17,946 bases of DNA from Teratosphaeria epicoccoides (taxonomy: Eukaryota; Ascomycota; Dothideomycetes; Mycosphaerellales; Teratosphaeriaceae): the NCBI GenBank assembly GCA_021401465.1, contig JADDMT010000282.1, forward strand, positions 1-17,946. Reading direction: 5' to 3'. The notes beneath the pieces were generated by a model, which saw only the letters and a program-made list of their open reading frames with translations, did no database searches and had not been told where the DNA came from. This document shows positions 1 through 9,494 of this stretch, piece by piece; the stretch's first letter is position 1, and each line of letters opens with the position of its first letter. The position numbers and the translations under genes are program-made.

Positions 1-24
1 AAGGGGGGGGGGGGGGGGGGGTAA
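1..24 (+). other. Polypurine tract of element C (poly-G)
   Basis: AA followed by 19 G and TAA abuts the first TG of the LTR at 25. The matching site of element B (2342-2361, minus) reads as a purine tract with 9 G and the same TAA before its 3' LTR. This marks the sequence as the plus-strand primer site for reverse transcription, just upstream of a 3' LTR. The homopolymer length is uncertain because it lies at the window edge and such runs are error-prone. Confidence 0.7.
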
Positions 25-191
25 TGTGAAGGGTGAGGCCCTAAGTCTTAGCACAGGCTAGGGCCTATGCGACGCGACTCCTGACGAGGCCGGCTATAAA
101 AGACCGGACAGCTAGCAGATAGTCCCTCTCTCCCTATCGTACTTGTTAAATACTACATGAACCCCTGTGTATACGTCGTTTACCTGTGACA
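25..191 (+). repeat. 3' LTR of element C (B-family chromovirus, plus strand)
   Basis: A 167-bp LTR with TG..CA ends and a TATAAAAG box near 95, the same family as the LTRs at 2175-2341 and 8775-8941 but in the opposite orientation. The polypurine tract on its left makes it a 3' LTR, so the body of element C lies left of the window. On its right it cuts directly into the protease of element A at 192. The expected target duplication would be GGCAT (192-196), but its partner is outside the window. Confidence 0.85.
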
Positions 192-475
192 GGCATCATC
201 TTAGTCTCTTTGTCAACTATTCCTTAGTTGTACGTGACTGGCTTTCCGTTAATCGCTTGTAGCGAGAAAGCGTTCGTCTTCGCCTGTAGCTTTATCCTAG
301 CTGTCCTGGCAAACTTAGGCGTCATGAAGATTCTAGGACATCCTGAATCTATTAAGGCCCTAGCTGGCGTCTCGTCGATGTGCACCTATACTCTAAGGTT
401 GTTCGCGTATCTAGCGCTAATTGCGGCACATCGTTACAGCCCTGTCTAGTCTGTCTGTAGGTCTAATTCTAGCGG
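192..475 (-). pseudogene. Element A: retroviral-type aspartic protease, broken
   Basis: The minus strand encodes the N-terminal part of a Ty3/Gypsy pol. The protease active-site motif ALIDSG is at 341-358, preceded by a short VHIDETPAR stretch and followed by about 50 residues containing AINGKPVTY, as in fungal Gypsy proteases. This enzyme cuts the Gag-Pol polyprotein inside the virus-like particle. It is in a different frame from A's gag, as expected for separate gag and pol frames. One TAA stands where Gln is expected after VTYN. Reading stops at 192, where the LTR of element C is inserted, so RT, RNase H and integrase of A are absent here. Confidence 0.8.
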
Positions 476-850
476 ACCTTGTCGTTTCCCGAATAACTGT
501 CTTCACGGACTAGTTCAGGGATCGTACGGTCTCGGCTTCTTCTCTGAGCGTTACCGTTTTCTGGCCTAAGAGGTCGTTCTCGCTCTTAGCCTCGCTGTTC
601 CTGCGCGTTTCTTGCGTACTCTATCTTTAAGTAATAGACTCGGAGTCGTAGCGCTTGTGGAATCTAAATACCTTCGTGGGTTAGGTAGCCTCCCTAGGGC
701 GTGAACTCTACCCTGAATAGTACAATTTCTTGGACAACTTTCTGATGCGCGTGAGGTTAAGCTACGACTAGTAGTCTCCTTAGGTGTCGTCGCATACAGT
801 CGGCTAGTTCGTCATACTAAAGCTAGTCGACATGTTATACTCTATTAATC
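475..850 (-). other. Element A: decayed gag-pol junction
   Basis: Between the acidic end of gag and the recognisable protease lies sequence that should hold the overlap or linker of gag and pol and the N-terminus of pol. I can read short coherent pieces on the minus strand, but many stops in all frames prevent a reliable boundary. I see no separate gene on either strand. The plus-strand open frames in this half of element A are antisense to it. Confidence 0.5.
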
Positions 851-2174
851 TATAGGCAAGCCTAAGCCTACTAGTTCTGTATGATTCGGATAATATCGAG
901 CCCGATGTCATGTAGCAGCATAGCCTATCGCTCTATGCTCTCGTCTTCCTTGGAATCAGGAACGACGGCTTCAACAATCTCGTAGTTGTCGTCCGAACCT
1001 TCTTCTTCTTCTTCTAGCTCCTGTTGCCTTAGGACTGTCGTACTAGAAGGTGTACCTCTTAGCGCACAGATCGACTATGCCTTGTTTCAGCTAGGGTACT
1101 ATCTAGAACCATCTTTATTACTCATGTGAATTCGACAATCGTCGTCGTAGCACGTAGTCTAAGTAAGTGCGGCATAGTCCGGTTCTCGAGTAGTAGCGGC
1201 CTTTTACTAAGGCGCCGTTATGGTCGCGCGAGCCTGCTCTATCCTAGGTAGTTCTTGTCGTTGCCTCTTAGCAAAACACTTGCGGGCAAAGTGTCCTTTC
1301 TTTCTACACTTGTGGCACTCGAGATTACTCTTGTCGAATGGCTTCTTCAGACCATTCTGTAGAGGAGAGCCCTTCCGCGGCTTTCCTCGGGGTCTATTCC
1401 TTAGACGCCCCTTAGTCGCATCTAACTCTATAGGTTAGAGACTATAGTAATCGCTTCGCCATTTTAGTGCTAATCGTTAGACCTTATGGTTAGCCTGTGC
1501 TAGCTTGCGATTTCTATGTTGTCGTTCTTGCTGTTATTCCTAGATGCGATTATCGATTCTAATCGCGAGATCGCTCATTTCCTTGAATGTCGTTAGCTAA
1601 TCTCCTCGGGCAATTTCGTCTTTAACCGTCTCCTTTAGTCCCTAGTAGAACTAAGCGGCTAAAGCATTATCATTCTAGTCGACTTAAGCAGAGAGGGTCT
1701 AAAAGTCCGCGCGGTACTTAATGGCGGAACCCTTCTGCTAGATTCCTAGGAGAGCTCTCTTAGCCTCTTGTTGCTTATTACTAAGCCTAAAAGCTTCGCG
1801 TAATGCCTTAAACAAAGACTTGTCTAAGTTGAGAATCTCCCTAGTTGTCGTCTTCCTAGCTTCGACGTTACTGACGTGATCTAGATAATCCGTTAGATGA
1901 GGCTAGATAAACTCGAACGCTAGTCCCTTTAGGTAAGAGATAATGTACATCATTTGCTTATAATATGTTGTAAACTGTTCTATATCTACGTTAAATGCTA
2001 ACTAGCATTATAGGATAAACATCTCGACTTGAGATCGTTATCCTGTAAACTCTGTAGGGCTTCCTATTTTAAAGCCGTTGTTGCCGTGTCTATTCCCGGT
2101 AGTTGAACCTGCGACAGATGCTAGAGCCATCTTACTAAGGTAAATAGATTCGAGCTACTACGTAATTTGAGGTA
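850..2174 (-). pseudogene. Element A: gag (capsid and nucleocapsid), main part
   Basis: Gag of an older Ty3/Gypsy element; it forms the particle and binds RNA. The frame runs down the minus strand from the insertion of element B. An internal Met is at 2130, followed by a capsid-like helical stretch with many TAG codons at Gln and Trp positions. A complete CCHC zinc knuckle C-x2-C-x4-H-x4-C lies at 1276-1317 (CHKCRKKGHFARKC). Beyond it, a C-terminal ACYDD-like segment is followed by a TGA at 1087-1089 that may be a mutated Arg codon. The same frame then continues through an acidic tract (LEEEEEGSDD, about 1010-990) to about 850. The 5' part is at 8947-9081 in the same reading frame, with B inserted between. 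All four zinc ligands survive, unlike in element B. Confidence 0.85.
2170..2174. repeat. Target site duplication of element B, left copy
   Basis: AGGTA directly precedes the LTR at 2175 and is repeated exactly at 8942-8946 after the other LTR. Five base pairs is the usual duplication for Ty3/Gypsy integration. Removing B and one copy restores A's gag frame. Confidence 0.9.
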
Positions 2175-2341
2175 TGTCACAGGTAAACGACATATACATA
2201 GGGGTTCATGTAGTATTTAACAAGTACGATGGAGAGAGAGGGACTATCTGCTAGCTGTCCGGTCTTTTATAGCCGGCCTCGTCAGGGGTCGCGTCGCATA
2301 GGCCCTAGCCTGTGCTAAGACTTAGGGCCTCGCCTTTCACA
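2175..2341 (-). repeat. 3' LTR of element B
   Basis: 167 bp, TG..CA ends, with a TATAAAAG box on the minus strand. It is next to the purine tract at 2342-2361 and flanked outside by AGGTA. It also looks like an inverted partner of the LTR at 25-191, but that one belongs to a different insertion. Confidence 0.92.
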
Positions 2342-2361
2342 TTACCCCCCCCCTCCTTCTT
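2342..2361 (-). other. Polypurine tract of element B
   Basis: On the minus strand a run of A and G with nine consecutive G, then TAA, abuts the 3' LTR. It is the expected RNase H-resistant primer for plus-strand DNA synthesis. The shared TAA spacer also appears before the LTR of element C. Confidence 0.8.
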
Positions 2362-2607
2362 GTTCATAGCAAGGAATCTGTCAGTTTCCTTCTAGCACAT
2401 AAAGTCCGGATTACAGCTAGTCTGACACGGCTTCCTAACTTCACTTCCCTTGTCTAAGTCTACTCTACTTGTCTAAGTCTACTTTACTTCACTTTTTACA
2501 CTCCCTATTCTCCTGTGCCTACAGCCTGGCCTCTACCCGGTCTTGCCAGGTTCCTAGACTCTACTTCGCTTATTTAAATCCACTTTACTTTCCTACCTCT
2601 CTTTACT
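2362..2607 (-). other. Element B 3' untranslated region with short purine-rich repeats
   Basis: No coding signal. The plus strand is made of repeated pyrimidine-rich pieces (TCTACTTTACTT, CTTGTCTAAGTCTAC twice at about 2451-2481), i.e. purine-rich repeats on the element's sense strand, between the first TGA of the pol frame and the polypurine tract. The plus-strand open frame across 2469-2801 is antisense to the element and has no protein character. Confidence 0.6.
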
Positions 2608-3856
2608 TCACTTCTATTCATTGCTATCTAAGCCATTGTAGGGGCGCTCCTAGGCCTGTGCTAGTACGTCCCTTACTGTATAAAAAGCGCCCTTCGCTAT
2701 CGCTCTTGCTTCCTTTCTCTTACATGCTTACCTTAAACCGTAAGCCCCCCCCTCTTTCTCCTACCTTCTGGCTTTTTCTCCGGGATTCCGGGCGATACTA
2801 ACTAGAACCAGATAGCCCCTATAATCTACTACATCGACTGCGCCCTCTAGGGCGTAGATTACGTCCTATAATTAGTATGTTCTAGAGTCCTTGTCGTTAT
2901 GCCTAGCTTTAGCTAATGAATCTGTCTAGTCTACCTAAGCCCGCGCCTACTAGCGCTATGCTAGCAAGCGCCTAAACTGCAAAGCCCTGTATGTGTTACT
3001 TAGTATCCGCGTAAAATGCTCCGCTAACCTAGCTAGCCCCGCCCTCGCCTATGTCTCCTACGCCTCCTAGACCTGTTCCTAGGACGCCGACAGGTATAAC
3101 CCGCTCCCTAGGGGGTTCTGCACGGCTAACATCGCGACAGCGCCGCCATGCATAACGACCTGTTAAAGGTCCTTAAGGCCTAGAGGGCCTTAGGGCCTTT
3201 GCAGTTAGCAGGTCTGCTGTCCGGGTATTTTCTATTAGTGTCCTCCATGATTACGCCGCTAACCTCGAGCAGCGTCGTGGCCTAGGAGGTCATGGGGACC
3301 GTAGGTGCCGCTGTCGCCTAGTAGGGCCTCTTGTAAGTTCATCCTGTACTCTATGTGTTTCTGTGCGCTAACGGTTTAGAAGGTCTAGGGGCGTTCTACT
3401 AGCGCTTACCTTAGGTAGGCAGCAGGAGAACGTTGCTAGTAAGGGCAAGAGCCCTTGTTAGCGTCAGTCTGGCGCTACTGCGCGGGGCCCTAACCGAGAG
3501 GCCGGGGACTCTGACAGCAGCCTAGTCGGCGGGTCTAGGGGGTCTAGCAAGGGCCCCTTAGACGGCAGGGGGGCTGGCCCTACTAGCGGGGCCCCTAGTA
3601 ACAATCCCGCATGATTGTCGCTAGGGTCCTCTATCCTTGGCGCGGGGGCCCGCGGCCAGGGGGGTTTTTTCTTTTGTTGTATATATAGTTACCTAATGTC
3701 AATTTTCCCCCTCTAACTTTTGTCCTTCTTAAACGCCTATACTCCTTGTTACGAATGCTAGACTCCCTTTGCTAAGTCCTATATCTCGTTTCCTTTTTCT
3801 TCTTGCCCTACCTCTCTCTAGGGCTGTCGTTGTTCTCCGCGCTTCCCTAAGTCTGC
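2608..3856 (-). other. Element B: C-terminal extension of pol after the chromodomain
   Basis: The pol frame does not stop with a natural stop after the chromodomain. It continues for about 416 codons to the first TGA at 2608-2610. Its interruptions are TAG or TAA only, in the same style as the confirmed domains upstream. The first third, beyond about 3660, is Pro, Gly and Cys rich and coincides with the most GC-rich DNA of the window. Later parts look protein-like, for example HFTRILSNTYRALQF at about 2983-2939 and DVIYALEGAVDVVDYRGY at about 2863-2810. I recognise no domain. Caution: RIP converts TGA to TAA, so lack of TGA is weak evidence, and another frame around 3140-2920 also gives plausible residues. 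Confidence 0.45.
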
Positions 3857-6800
3857 TCGAAGCGGTCTATTACTTTAGTGTCTATTAGGTTTTCTAGGGG
3901 CTCCTATGTAGGTTTGTAGTACCCTGACTATTTTACTAGGACCTCGCGTCCTCTTCCTCTTCTCTTGTCCCTCGCACAGAGTACCTCCTCTACTAACTAC
4001 TCCTCGTGCGACTTAAACAAAAGGGGGTCTAGCTGTTTGTCGTCGTTCTCCTGCCTAGGCATAGGGTCTCTGCCCGCTAGTCTTAGTAGGTCGGTATAGA
4101 ACACTAGGTATATATTATTTAGGAGCCTACTCAAGCAGATAGAGACTAGTAATAATACTTCGGCTACTGTGTACTTCGCATGCTTAGCGTCTAAGCTTTT
4201 CTTGGGTCTCTCTGTAGTGTAGTTCCGCAGATCTAGCTAGACCTTGTCACTAACTTTATAAATTAGGGCGGGGTTTTAGCGTTTATTAGCGGACTCCTCC
4301 TATTCTTACGTAGAAGCCGCCATTGTTGCTTAGCAGATTCCCGTTATGTCCCGAATCTTTCCTACAAACGCCCTTGCCCTCTCGGCTGCTTTTAACAGGC
4401 TAGGCCCTACAGGGTCCTCGGTTAAAGGTACGGGGCCCTATGCTTCGTAGCTATAGGTAGCAAAGAAGGGGCTTATGCTAATTCCTGAATAATACCTCCT
4501 GTTTAGCGCTAGTTAAGCTACGGGGAGCTATTGCTTCTAGTCGGATTGCTTATAGTTAATATAGTTCTAGAGGTACGCTTGCACCTCTTAGTTTAGGCGT
4601 TTAGGGCCTCTGTCTGTTTGTAGGTAGTACGCGGAGCTTAACTGCTAGGACACGCCTATTCCTTTATAGAAGGTCGTCTAGAAGGTGCTAGTCTAGTTAG
4701 TGCCCTAGTCGCTCGTAATAGCCGTTAGCATTCTATAGTACTAGGCCTAGCAATCCATGAACTTCTCCGCGTATTCCTCTGCTTTCATGCTAGGTATTAC
4801 CTGCAAAACTACGTACTTGTATAGGCGATCCTTGATAACCTACAGGTATCGACATCCCTCGGAATCAGGCAGGTCCGTCATAAAGTCTATTAAGATCTCC
4901 TAGAAGAATCTGTTAGGAACTAGTAATAGCTTTAGTAGTCCGTGCTTATGCTCTCTCTATACCTTGTTACGACCGTAGTAGTCGCAGTTCCTTAGGAACC
5001 GCCAGACATGTTTAGACAGTAACGGCTAGTAGAAGTCGCGCCCTAGGATCATCGTCGTGGCGTCCCGTCCCGGGTACCTGTACACTGTAGCGTCATGCAC
5101 AGACTAAATGAGCTTCGTCCTAAGCATGTCGTCGCTTTCGTCCCTAGAGTCCGAGGTCTCGCCCCTAGGCTGACTGTCGTTTGCTCCTAGGACCTATAGT
5201 TTGTCGCGGTATCGCAGGAAGCCCCTCTTGTCGATCTTGTAGTCCCCCGCTTGTAGTTTTAGCCTCGCTCTAGCTAGTAGCGCCTAGGAGCCGCCCTTTA
5301 CTACTTTTAACACTGTCGAGTACAGCTTGTCTTTCTCTACTATGGCTGCCTATAAGTCATTAAGGGTGCTGTCCTAGAACGGCCTAATAGGCTCCTAGTT
5401 AGAGGTTGCGGAGTTAGCGAGTTGCTGTTCGTTCTCTACTACAGTAGTAGGTAGTAGGCTAGTCAAGGTAATCGGTATAACGTCTCTGCTCTTGTCTACA
5501 GGGTCCGGCTAACTCTCTACAACTTCCGGGTCTAAAAACCTCTTAAACCGTGATTCCTTATCTTCTGCCCCTAGCGTGTCCTGTTCTCGTCTCGACAATG
5601 CGTCCGGGACTACTCCTTTAGCGCCCGGGCGATATACTAAGGAGAACTAGAACTGCGCGAGGGTCTCATACTACTGTATCTGCCGCTCGGACAGCTGTTG
5701 CTTAACCATGAAGTACTCCAGGTTTTTGTAGTCTGTAAGAATAGTAAAGGGCCTACACGACTTTAGCTTAGGGCCCTAGAACTTGAGGCTAGATATTACG
5801 GCTAGCATCTCCTTGTTATAGATGTCGTAATTAATCTCCGCCTTATTGAGTTTCTGCGAGAAGAAGCCTACTAGTCTCCGGACTCCGTTGCTTTCTTGTA
5901 GGAGAGCCGCCCCTAACGCAAACCTACTATAGTTAGTCTCTAAAAAGGTCGGCAGCTCTAGGTTCTATTAAGAAAGGACTAGCGCTAAACAGAACTTCGC
6001 TTTTAGCGTTCTAAACGCGGACTCCTCGAGTTCCCCCTAGGAGAACAGTCTGCCCTTCCCTGTAAGCGCTGTCAAGGGCCCGGCTGTCTTCGAGTAGTTC
6101 GGGATGAACATCCTGTAGTAGTTAGCGAAGCCGAGGAATCTACGGACTTCCTTTTGTGTTTTTAGCCGCTCCTAGTTACGCATGGCCTCTACCTTTTCTA
6201 GCTTAGTCCCTATGCCTTTTCTGTCGGCATAGATCATGAACCCTAGGTACTTGATATCCTTTTTGGCAAACTCGCTCTTCCTAGGGTCAAGGTAGAGGCC
6301 CCTATCCTAGAGCTTCTAGAGTACTCGCGTTACTTTAGCGAAATAGTCTTCTCGCAAACTGCCGCTATATATGATAACGTCGTCCATGTACGCAGAGGCG
6401 CAGTCGTCTAATTCCTCGCGTAGTAGTATGTTAATATATCGTTAGAACGTTGCTAGAGCCCTAGATAAACCGAACAGACATACTAGCTATTCAAATGAAC
6501 CGAACCTTATGCGAAAGGCTGTCTTGTACTCATGGCCTTTCGCTATACGGATTTAGTAGAAGGCTAACACTACGTCTACCTTAGTAAGCTACTAGGCGCC
6601 CGTGAGGTTCCTTAAGGTCTCTAGTATTAACAGGAGGGGGTACCTATCTTGCTTTATGATCGCGTTAAGGGCGCGGTAATCGCAGCAGAACCGGAGCCTT
6701 CCTCCTAGCTTCCAGATAAAAAGCACGGGAGCCGTAGCCTCTAAGTTAGTAGGCCGAATGAATCCCTTCCCTAACAGTTCGTCTAAGGACTTCCTTAAAA

Positions 6801-7551
6801 CAAGTAGTTCCTCCTTCGACATGCTGTATAGGGGTCCCTATAGCAGAGCCGGTTAGGATCTATCTAGTCCTTCGCGGAGTTCGATGCAGTAGTTAATGCT
6901 AGGGCGGTATGGCGCTAATTTTTCCGCTTCTTAGCGGCAGAATAGCGGAGCTATGTGCTAAAGCTCTAGAGGTAGCGCCTCTCTCAACTCGTCTAGCGTC
7001 GGATATTCCTTTGCCTTTAAGGCCTCCGCAACATCCGCTGTCGTAGTCGCGTATACCTAGGTAAAGTTCCTGCGGTCCTTGTATTCTCAGTAGTTCCGTC
7101 CTTCGTCTATCTACCGTCCTGCTCTCCTATGCTAATACTGACGCCTTTCTGGCGCGGTCCGCACTTTATTGTGAGCCTTCTAGGGGTTCCCTAGTATTAG
7201 GGGGAAGGCTAGATCCTTTACTATGTATGCGTACACTAGTTGCTAGAACCCCTCGATTTCCATCTAGAAGGCGACTACTCCTTCTACTGTAGAGTCTCGC
7301 ATCGACGCTGTTACGCCTCTCGCTATGCGCGACTCTTTGCTTATTAAGCTTAAGCTAAGACCTTTTACTAGGTCTCTGTTAATTGCAGCGTAGTATTAGT
7401 ACCCCTCATCGATGAGAGCTGATGTCCTGGTATTATTTGCTAGGACTACATCAGTATAAATCAGGTTCCTGTCCATGGATCCCTTAACTCTCTCCTATCC
7501 TTCTGCTAATGTCTCCGTTACTCCCGCTTCCTAACTCTAAGCGGGAGTTAA
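2608..7551 (-). pseudogene. Element B: pol polyprotein (PR, RT, RNase H, integrase, chromodomain)
   Basis: Domains run in order down the minus strand. Protease: ALIDEG at 7404-7421. Reverse transcriptase: stop-free stretch 6822-6592 with APVLF and RFCCDYRALN, and an intact YMDD at 6379-6390. RNase H: about 5960-5600, with LTDYKNLEYF, where a catalytic TD has become TN. Integrase: zinc region about 5105-4970 with His and Cys ligands turned to Tyr; catalytic core with first Asp in IDFMTDLP at 4885-4887; the GPERLN motif reads GPKRLN, so the catalytic Glu (4600-4602) is Lys. Chromodomain: VEEVLCARDK to LIDTKVIDRFE, 3996-3857. TAG/TAA codons interrupt every domain except that stretch. Sampled codons at 7410, 6822, 4887, 4602 and 2610 share one frame. 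The protein would copy and integrate the element, with the chromodomain directing insertion to histone-marked chromatin. It cannot function as it stands. Confidence 0.92.
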
Positions 7552-8753
7552 TCTTTTCCCGAGTTTTTCCTCCTAGGTTCCTCTGCTATTCTATCGTCCT
7601 CTAGCAATAGCAACACTCTAGTTGTGTTGATCCGGGCTAGGGGTATAGCCGAGGCGTAGGGATACCCCTTAACTTAGTGTCTAGACGCTCCGTAATAGTA
7701 GCATAGGTTATTCTCCTAGCGTTTCTCTCTCTCTATAGCGTCTACCTATTTAGCGCGTTGTTTTCCCCCGTTGTTTTGTCAGGGTCCTTTGCCGTCATAT
7801 TAGTCTCCTATAGTACAAGTCAGTACTATGACCGTATCCCTATCCGCGTCTATTCGGGATCTGACCCTAGGGTTAGGCATCTGCATAGTAGCCGCAGGAA
7901 TACCTTCAGAGTCCTTGTTCTTTTCCCTTAACTACCTCCTATAGGCCGCCTTAAACTAGTCAGTTGCCTCGGAGTTTGTCATGACCCTTTCGACCTCCTC
8001 TACAAACGCGTAGTAGTCCCCCTTATCTCTCACGTTCGCTATGTACATCCTAGCGGGATTTAAGAACGAATTCTTAAGGTATCTGATCTTCGCGTCATCT
8101 GTCTACTAGTCCCCTCCTACTAACAGCAGGAGTTCGTCGAATTCTAGCTAGTGCTCGTGCTATAGCTAGCCTGCCGCGTGTCGGAGGTTCGTGAGCTATT
8201 CTAGAGCTTTCGCCGTCTCGTTACTATCCGCGAACATGGCCTCGAGTTACATGAGGAAAGCTTCGGGGTCCTTCGCCCTGTCTAGGCCTCCTTTCTCCCA
8301 GAAATAGCGCATCTAGGCGCGCTGGTAAGCGGGGAGGGTGTCGTAGATTATGTTCTAGTAATAATCCATGCCTATTAGGGGTTTTATCCTAGAGCGCGCC
8401 CTAAGCGAACTCCTAATACAGAGTAGGTAATCCCTGAATGATTCGGCTCTTCTGTCCTACGTTAGTAGCCTCTACTCTTAGGGTCCTGTCGGTTCTATGC
8501 TAGAGTTCGCATGCGTTACTACGGCTAGCGCGTCCGCGAGAGCCTTTAGCAGCTCCTCCGACAGGGCGCCTAGGTTTTGTCGCTATTAGGACTCTGATTT
8601 ATTTAGCGCGGCCTACGTAGCTGTCAGCTCGGCCATAATTTGCTGTTACTAGGTATGCATTCCCTCGACAACATGGCGCATTTCTGCTAACGCTTCCTTG
8701 TTCGTAGATCCTTCGGACACTAGGGTTAATTAGCTAGGAGACAGCCTTTCTAT
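7548..8753 (-). pseudogene. Element B: gag (capsid and nucleocapsid)
   Basis: 401 codons in one frame from an ATA at 8751-8753, where ATG is expected, to a TAA at 7548-7550. The ATA follows the LTR by 21 bases and begins a readable gag: Ser/Thr- and Leu-rich N-terminus, then a capsid region with FRDYLLCIRSSLRAR, DDAKIRYLKNSF, YIANVRDKGDYYAFVEEVERV. The zinc knuckle (about 7711-7660) keeps its first Cys and the His, but the second and fourth ligands are Tyr (TGC/TGT to TAC/TAT), so it could not bind zinc. Most stops are TAG at expected Gln or Trp. Pol lies in the -1 frame relative to gag, so the living element would have needed frameshifting or reinitiation. Confidence 0.9.
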
Positions 8754-8774
8754 AGTGAAATCGATTGTACTTAA

Positions 8775-8941
8775 TGTCACGGGTAAACGACATATACACA
8801 GGGGTTCATGTAGTATTTAACAAGTACGATGGAGAGAGAGGGACTATCTGCTAGCTGTCTGGTCTTTTATAGCCGGCCTCGTCAGGGGTCGCGTCGCACA
8901 GGCCCTAGCCTATGCCAAGACTTAGGGCCTCGCCCTTTACA
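8775..8941 (-). promoter_or_regulatory. 5' LTR of element B with promoter
   Basis: 167 bp, TG..CA, the promoter-bearing LTR of element B; transcription runs leftwards from a TATAAAAG box (complement at about 8865-8872). A CT-rich stretch follows the box on the sense strand. The sequence just inside (8774 downward) has no TGG start typical of a tRNA primer site. Confidence 0.9.
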
Positions 8942-8946
8942 AGGTA
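8942..8946. repeat. Target site duplication of element B, right copy
   Basis: AGGTA, identical to 2170-2174. It marks the right edge of the B insertion into A's gag. Confidence 0.9.
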
Positions 8947-9081
8947 TAGTAGCAACTTGTTCTTGTAGTGTCAGTTGATTGTCGCTAGAAGTTAAACTAA
9001 CAGCTAAAGAACTACTTAACATAGGCGTATGTCAAGCGCTTAACGAGTCCCCTAATGCTTCCTTAGAAGTAGTGCTTAAAA
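8947..9081 (-). pseudogene. Element A: gag, upstream part between insertions B and E
   Basis: Reading leftwards this piece joins 2174 downwards in one frame once B and one AGGTA copy are removed (SLTSSDNQLTLQEQVATIPQ then the region before the Met at 2130). It is part of the Gag N-terminal region, Ser/Thr and Leu/Gln rich. A TGA in it probably replaces an Arg codon (CGA to TGA), one of few changes at CpG. It is cut at 9081 by the LTR of element E; the start of gag and A's 5' LTR should lie beyond the right end of the window. Confidence 0.75.
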
Positions 9082-9290
9082 TGTCATAAGGGTAGGTGCT
9101 AATAGTAGGAAGGTGACTAGGTATTAGACTCGTAGAGCTATGAAGAATATCGACAATAGCAGTTAACCTTGTAACTAACTATCCCCTAGGGAAAGGGAAT
9201 TAAATTAAGCACGAAGCTCCTAACTACCTATCCTGAAGCTATCCCTATATACTAGAGAGACAGAGCAGCTCTGTTAGATCTGTTAACAGA
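9082..9290 (+). repeat. 5' LTR of element E (3' boundary approximate)
   Basis: Starts with TGTCATAAGGG and matches 17800-17946 over at least 147 bp; similarity begins exactly at the TG, which fixes the 5' edge at 9082. Between the copies most differences are transitions, and the copy here carries more TA where the other has CA or TG. The right edge cannot be set because the second copy runs off the window; the CA of GTTAACA near 9290 is one possible end. Confidence 0.7.
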
Positions 9291-9442
9291 CCTAATAGAT
9301 CTATGTCTGTAGATCTGTAGACTACCCCTACAGATCTAAGGGTCTATTATCCTATAACAGATCCCTTCTTCCTTATAGGCCTATAGATCTGTAGACTAAC
9401 CCTACAGATCCGGGGATCTGTCCTTACATGACAGATCCTTTC
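9262..9442 (+). repeat. Cluster of GATCTGT/ACAGATC inverted repeats
   Basis: About 180 bp hold many copies of AGATCTGT or its complement. Two near-identical 27-bp units, 9310-9336 and 9384-9410, each form a hairpin with stem GATCTGTAG/CTACAGATC and a loop of about 8 bases. No coding signal. It lies between the E LTR and RT. Confidence 0.7.
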
Positions 9443-9494
9443 TCCTATGACTATGCCTATAACTCATAGCACTTAGGACCCTCATGATCCTGAA

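Larger units (their letters stand above)
2175..8941 (-). mobile_element. Element B: full-length chromodomain Ty3/Gypsy retrotransposon, RIP-inactivated
   Basis: A complete 6767-bp LTR retrotransposon on the minus strand: 5' LTR 8775-8941, gag 8753-7548, pol in another frame through protease, RT, RNase H, integrase and chromodomain, a long extension to 2608, polypurine tract, and 3' LTR 2175-2341. AGGTA flanks it on both sides. The domain order (RT before integrase) and the chromodomain place it among the chromoviruses. The two LTRs differ at 8 of 167 positions, all transitions and several of CpA/TpA type, so LTR divergence here measures RIP more than age. The gag start and dozens of codons are destroyed. 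However, codon positions sampled from 7410 to 2610 stay in one frame, so the damage is by substitution rather than indels. Confidence 0.93.

Noticed and set aside
228..1438. Plus-strand open frames at 228-449 and 1220-1438
   Set aside because: They are antisense to A's protease and zinc-knuckle region, which have clear motifs on the minus strand.
25..2341. The inverted LTR pair 25-191 and 2175-2341 as the ends of one inverted-repeat element or a foldback assembly artefact
   Set aside because: LTR 2175-2341 pairs with 8775-8941 in direct orientation with an AGGTA duplication, each inverted copy has its own polypurine tract, and the copies differ at several positions.
2469..2801. Plus-strand open frame 2469-2801
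   Set aside because: It crosses the repetitive pyrimidine-rich tail of element B and has no domain-like content.
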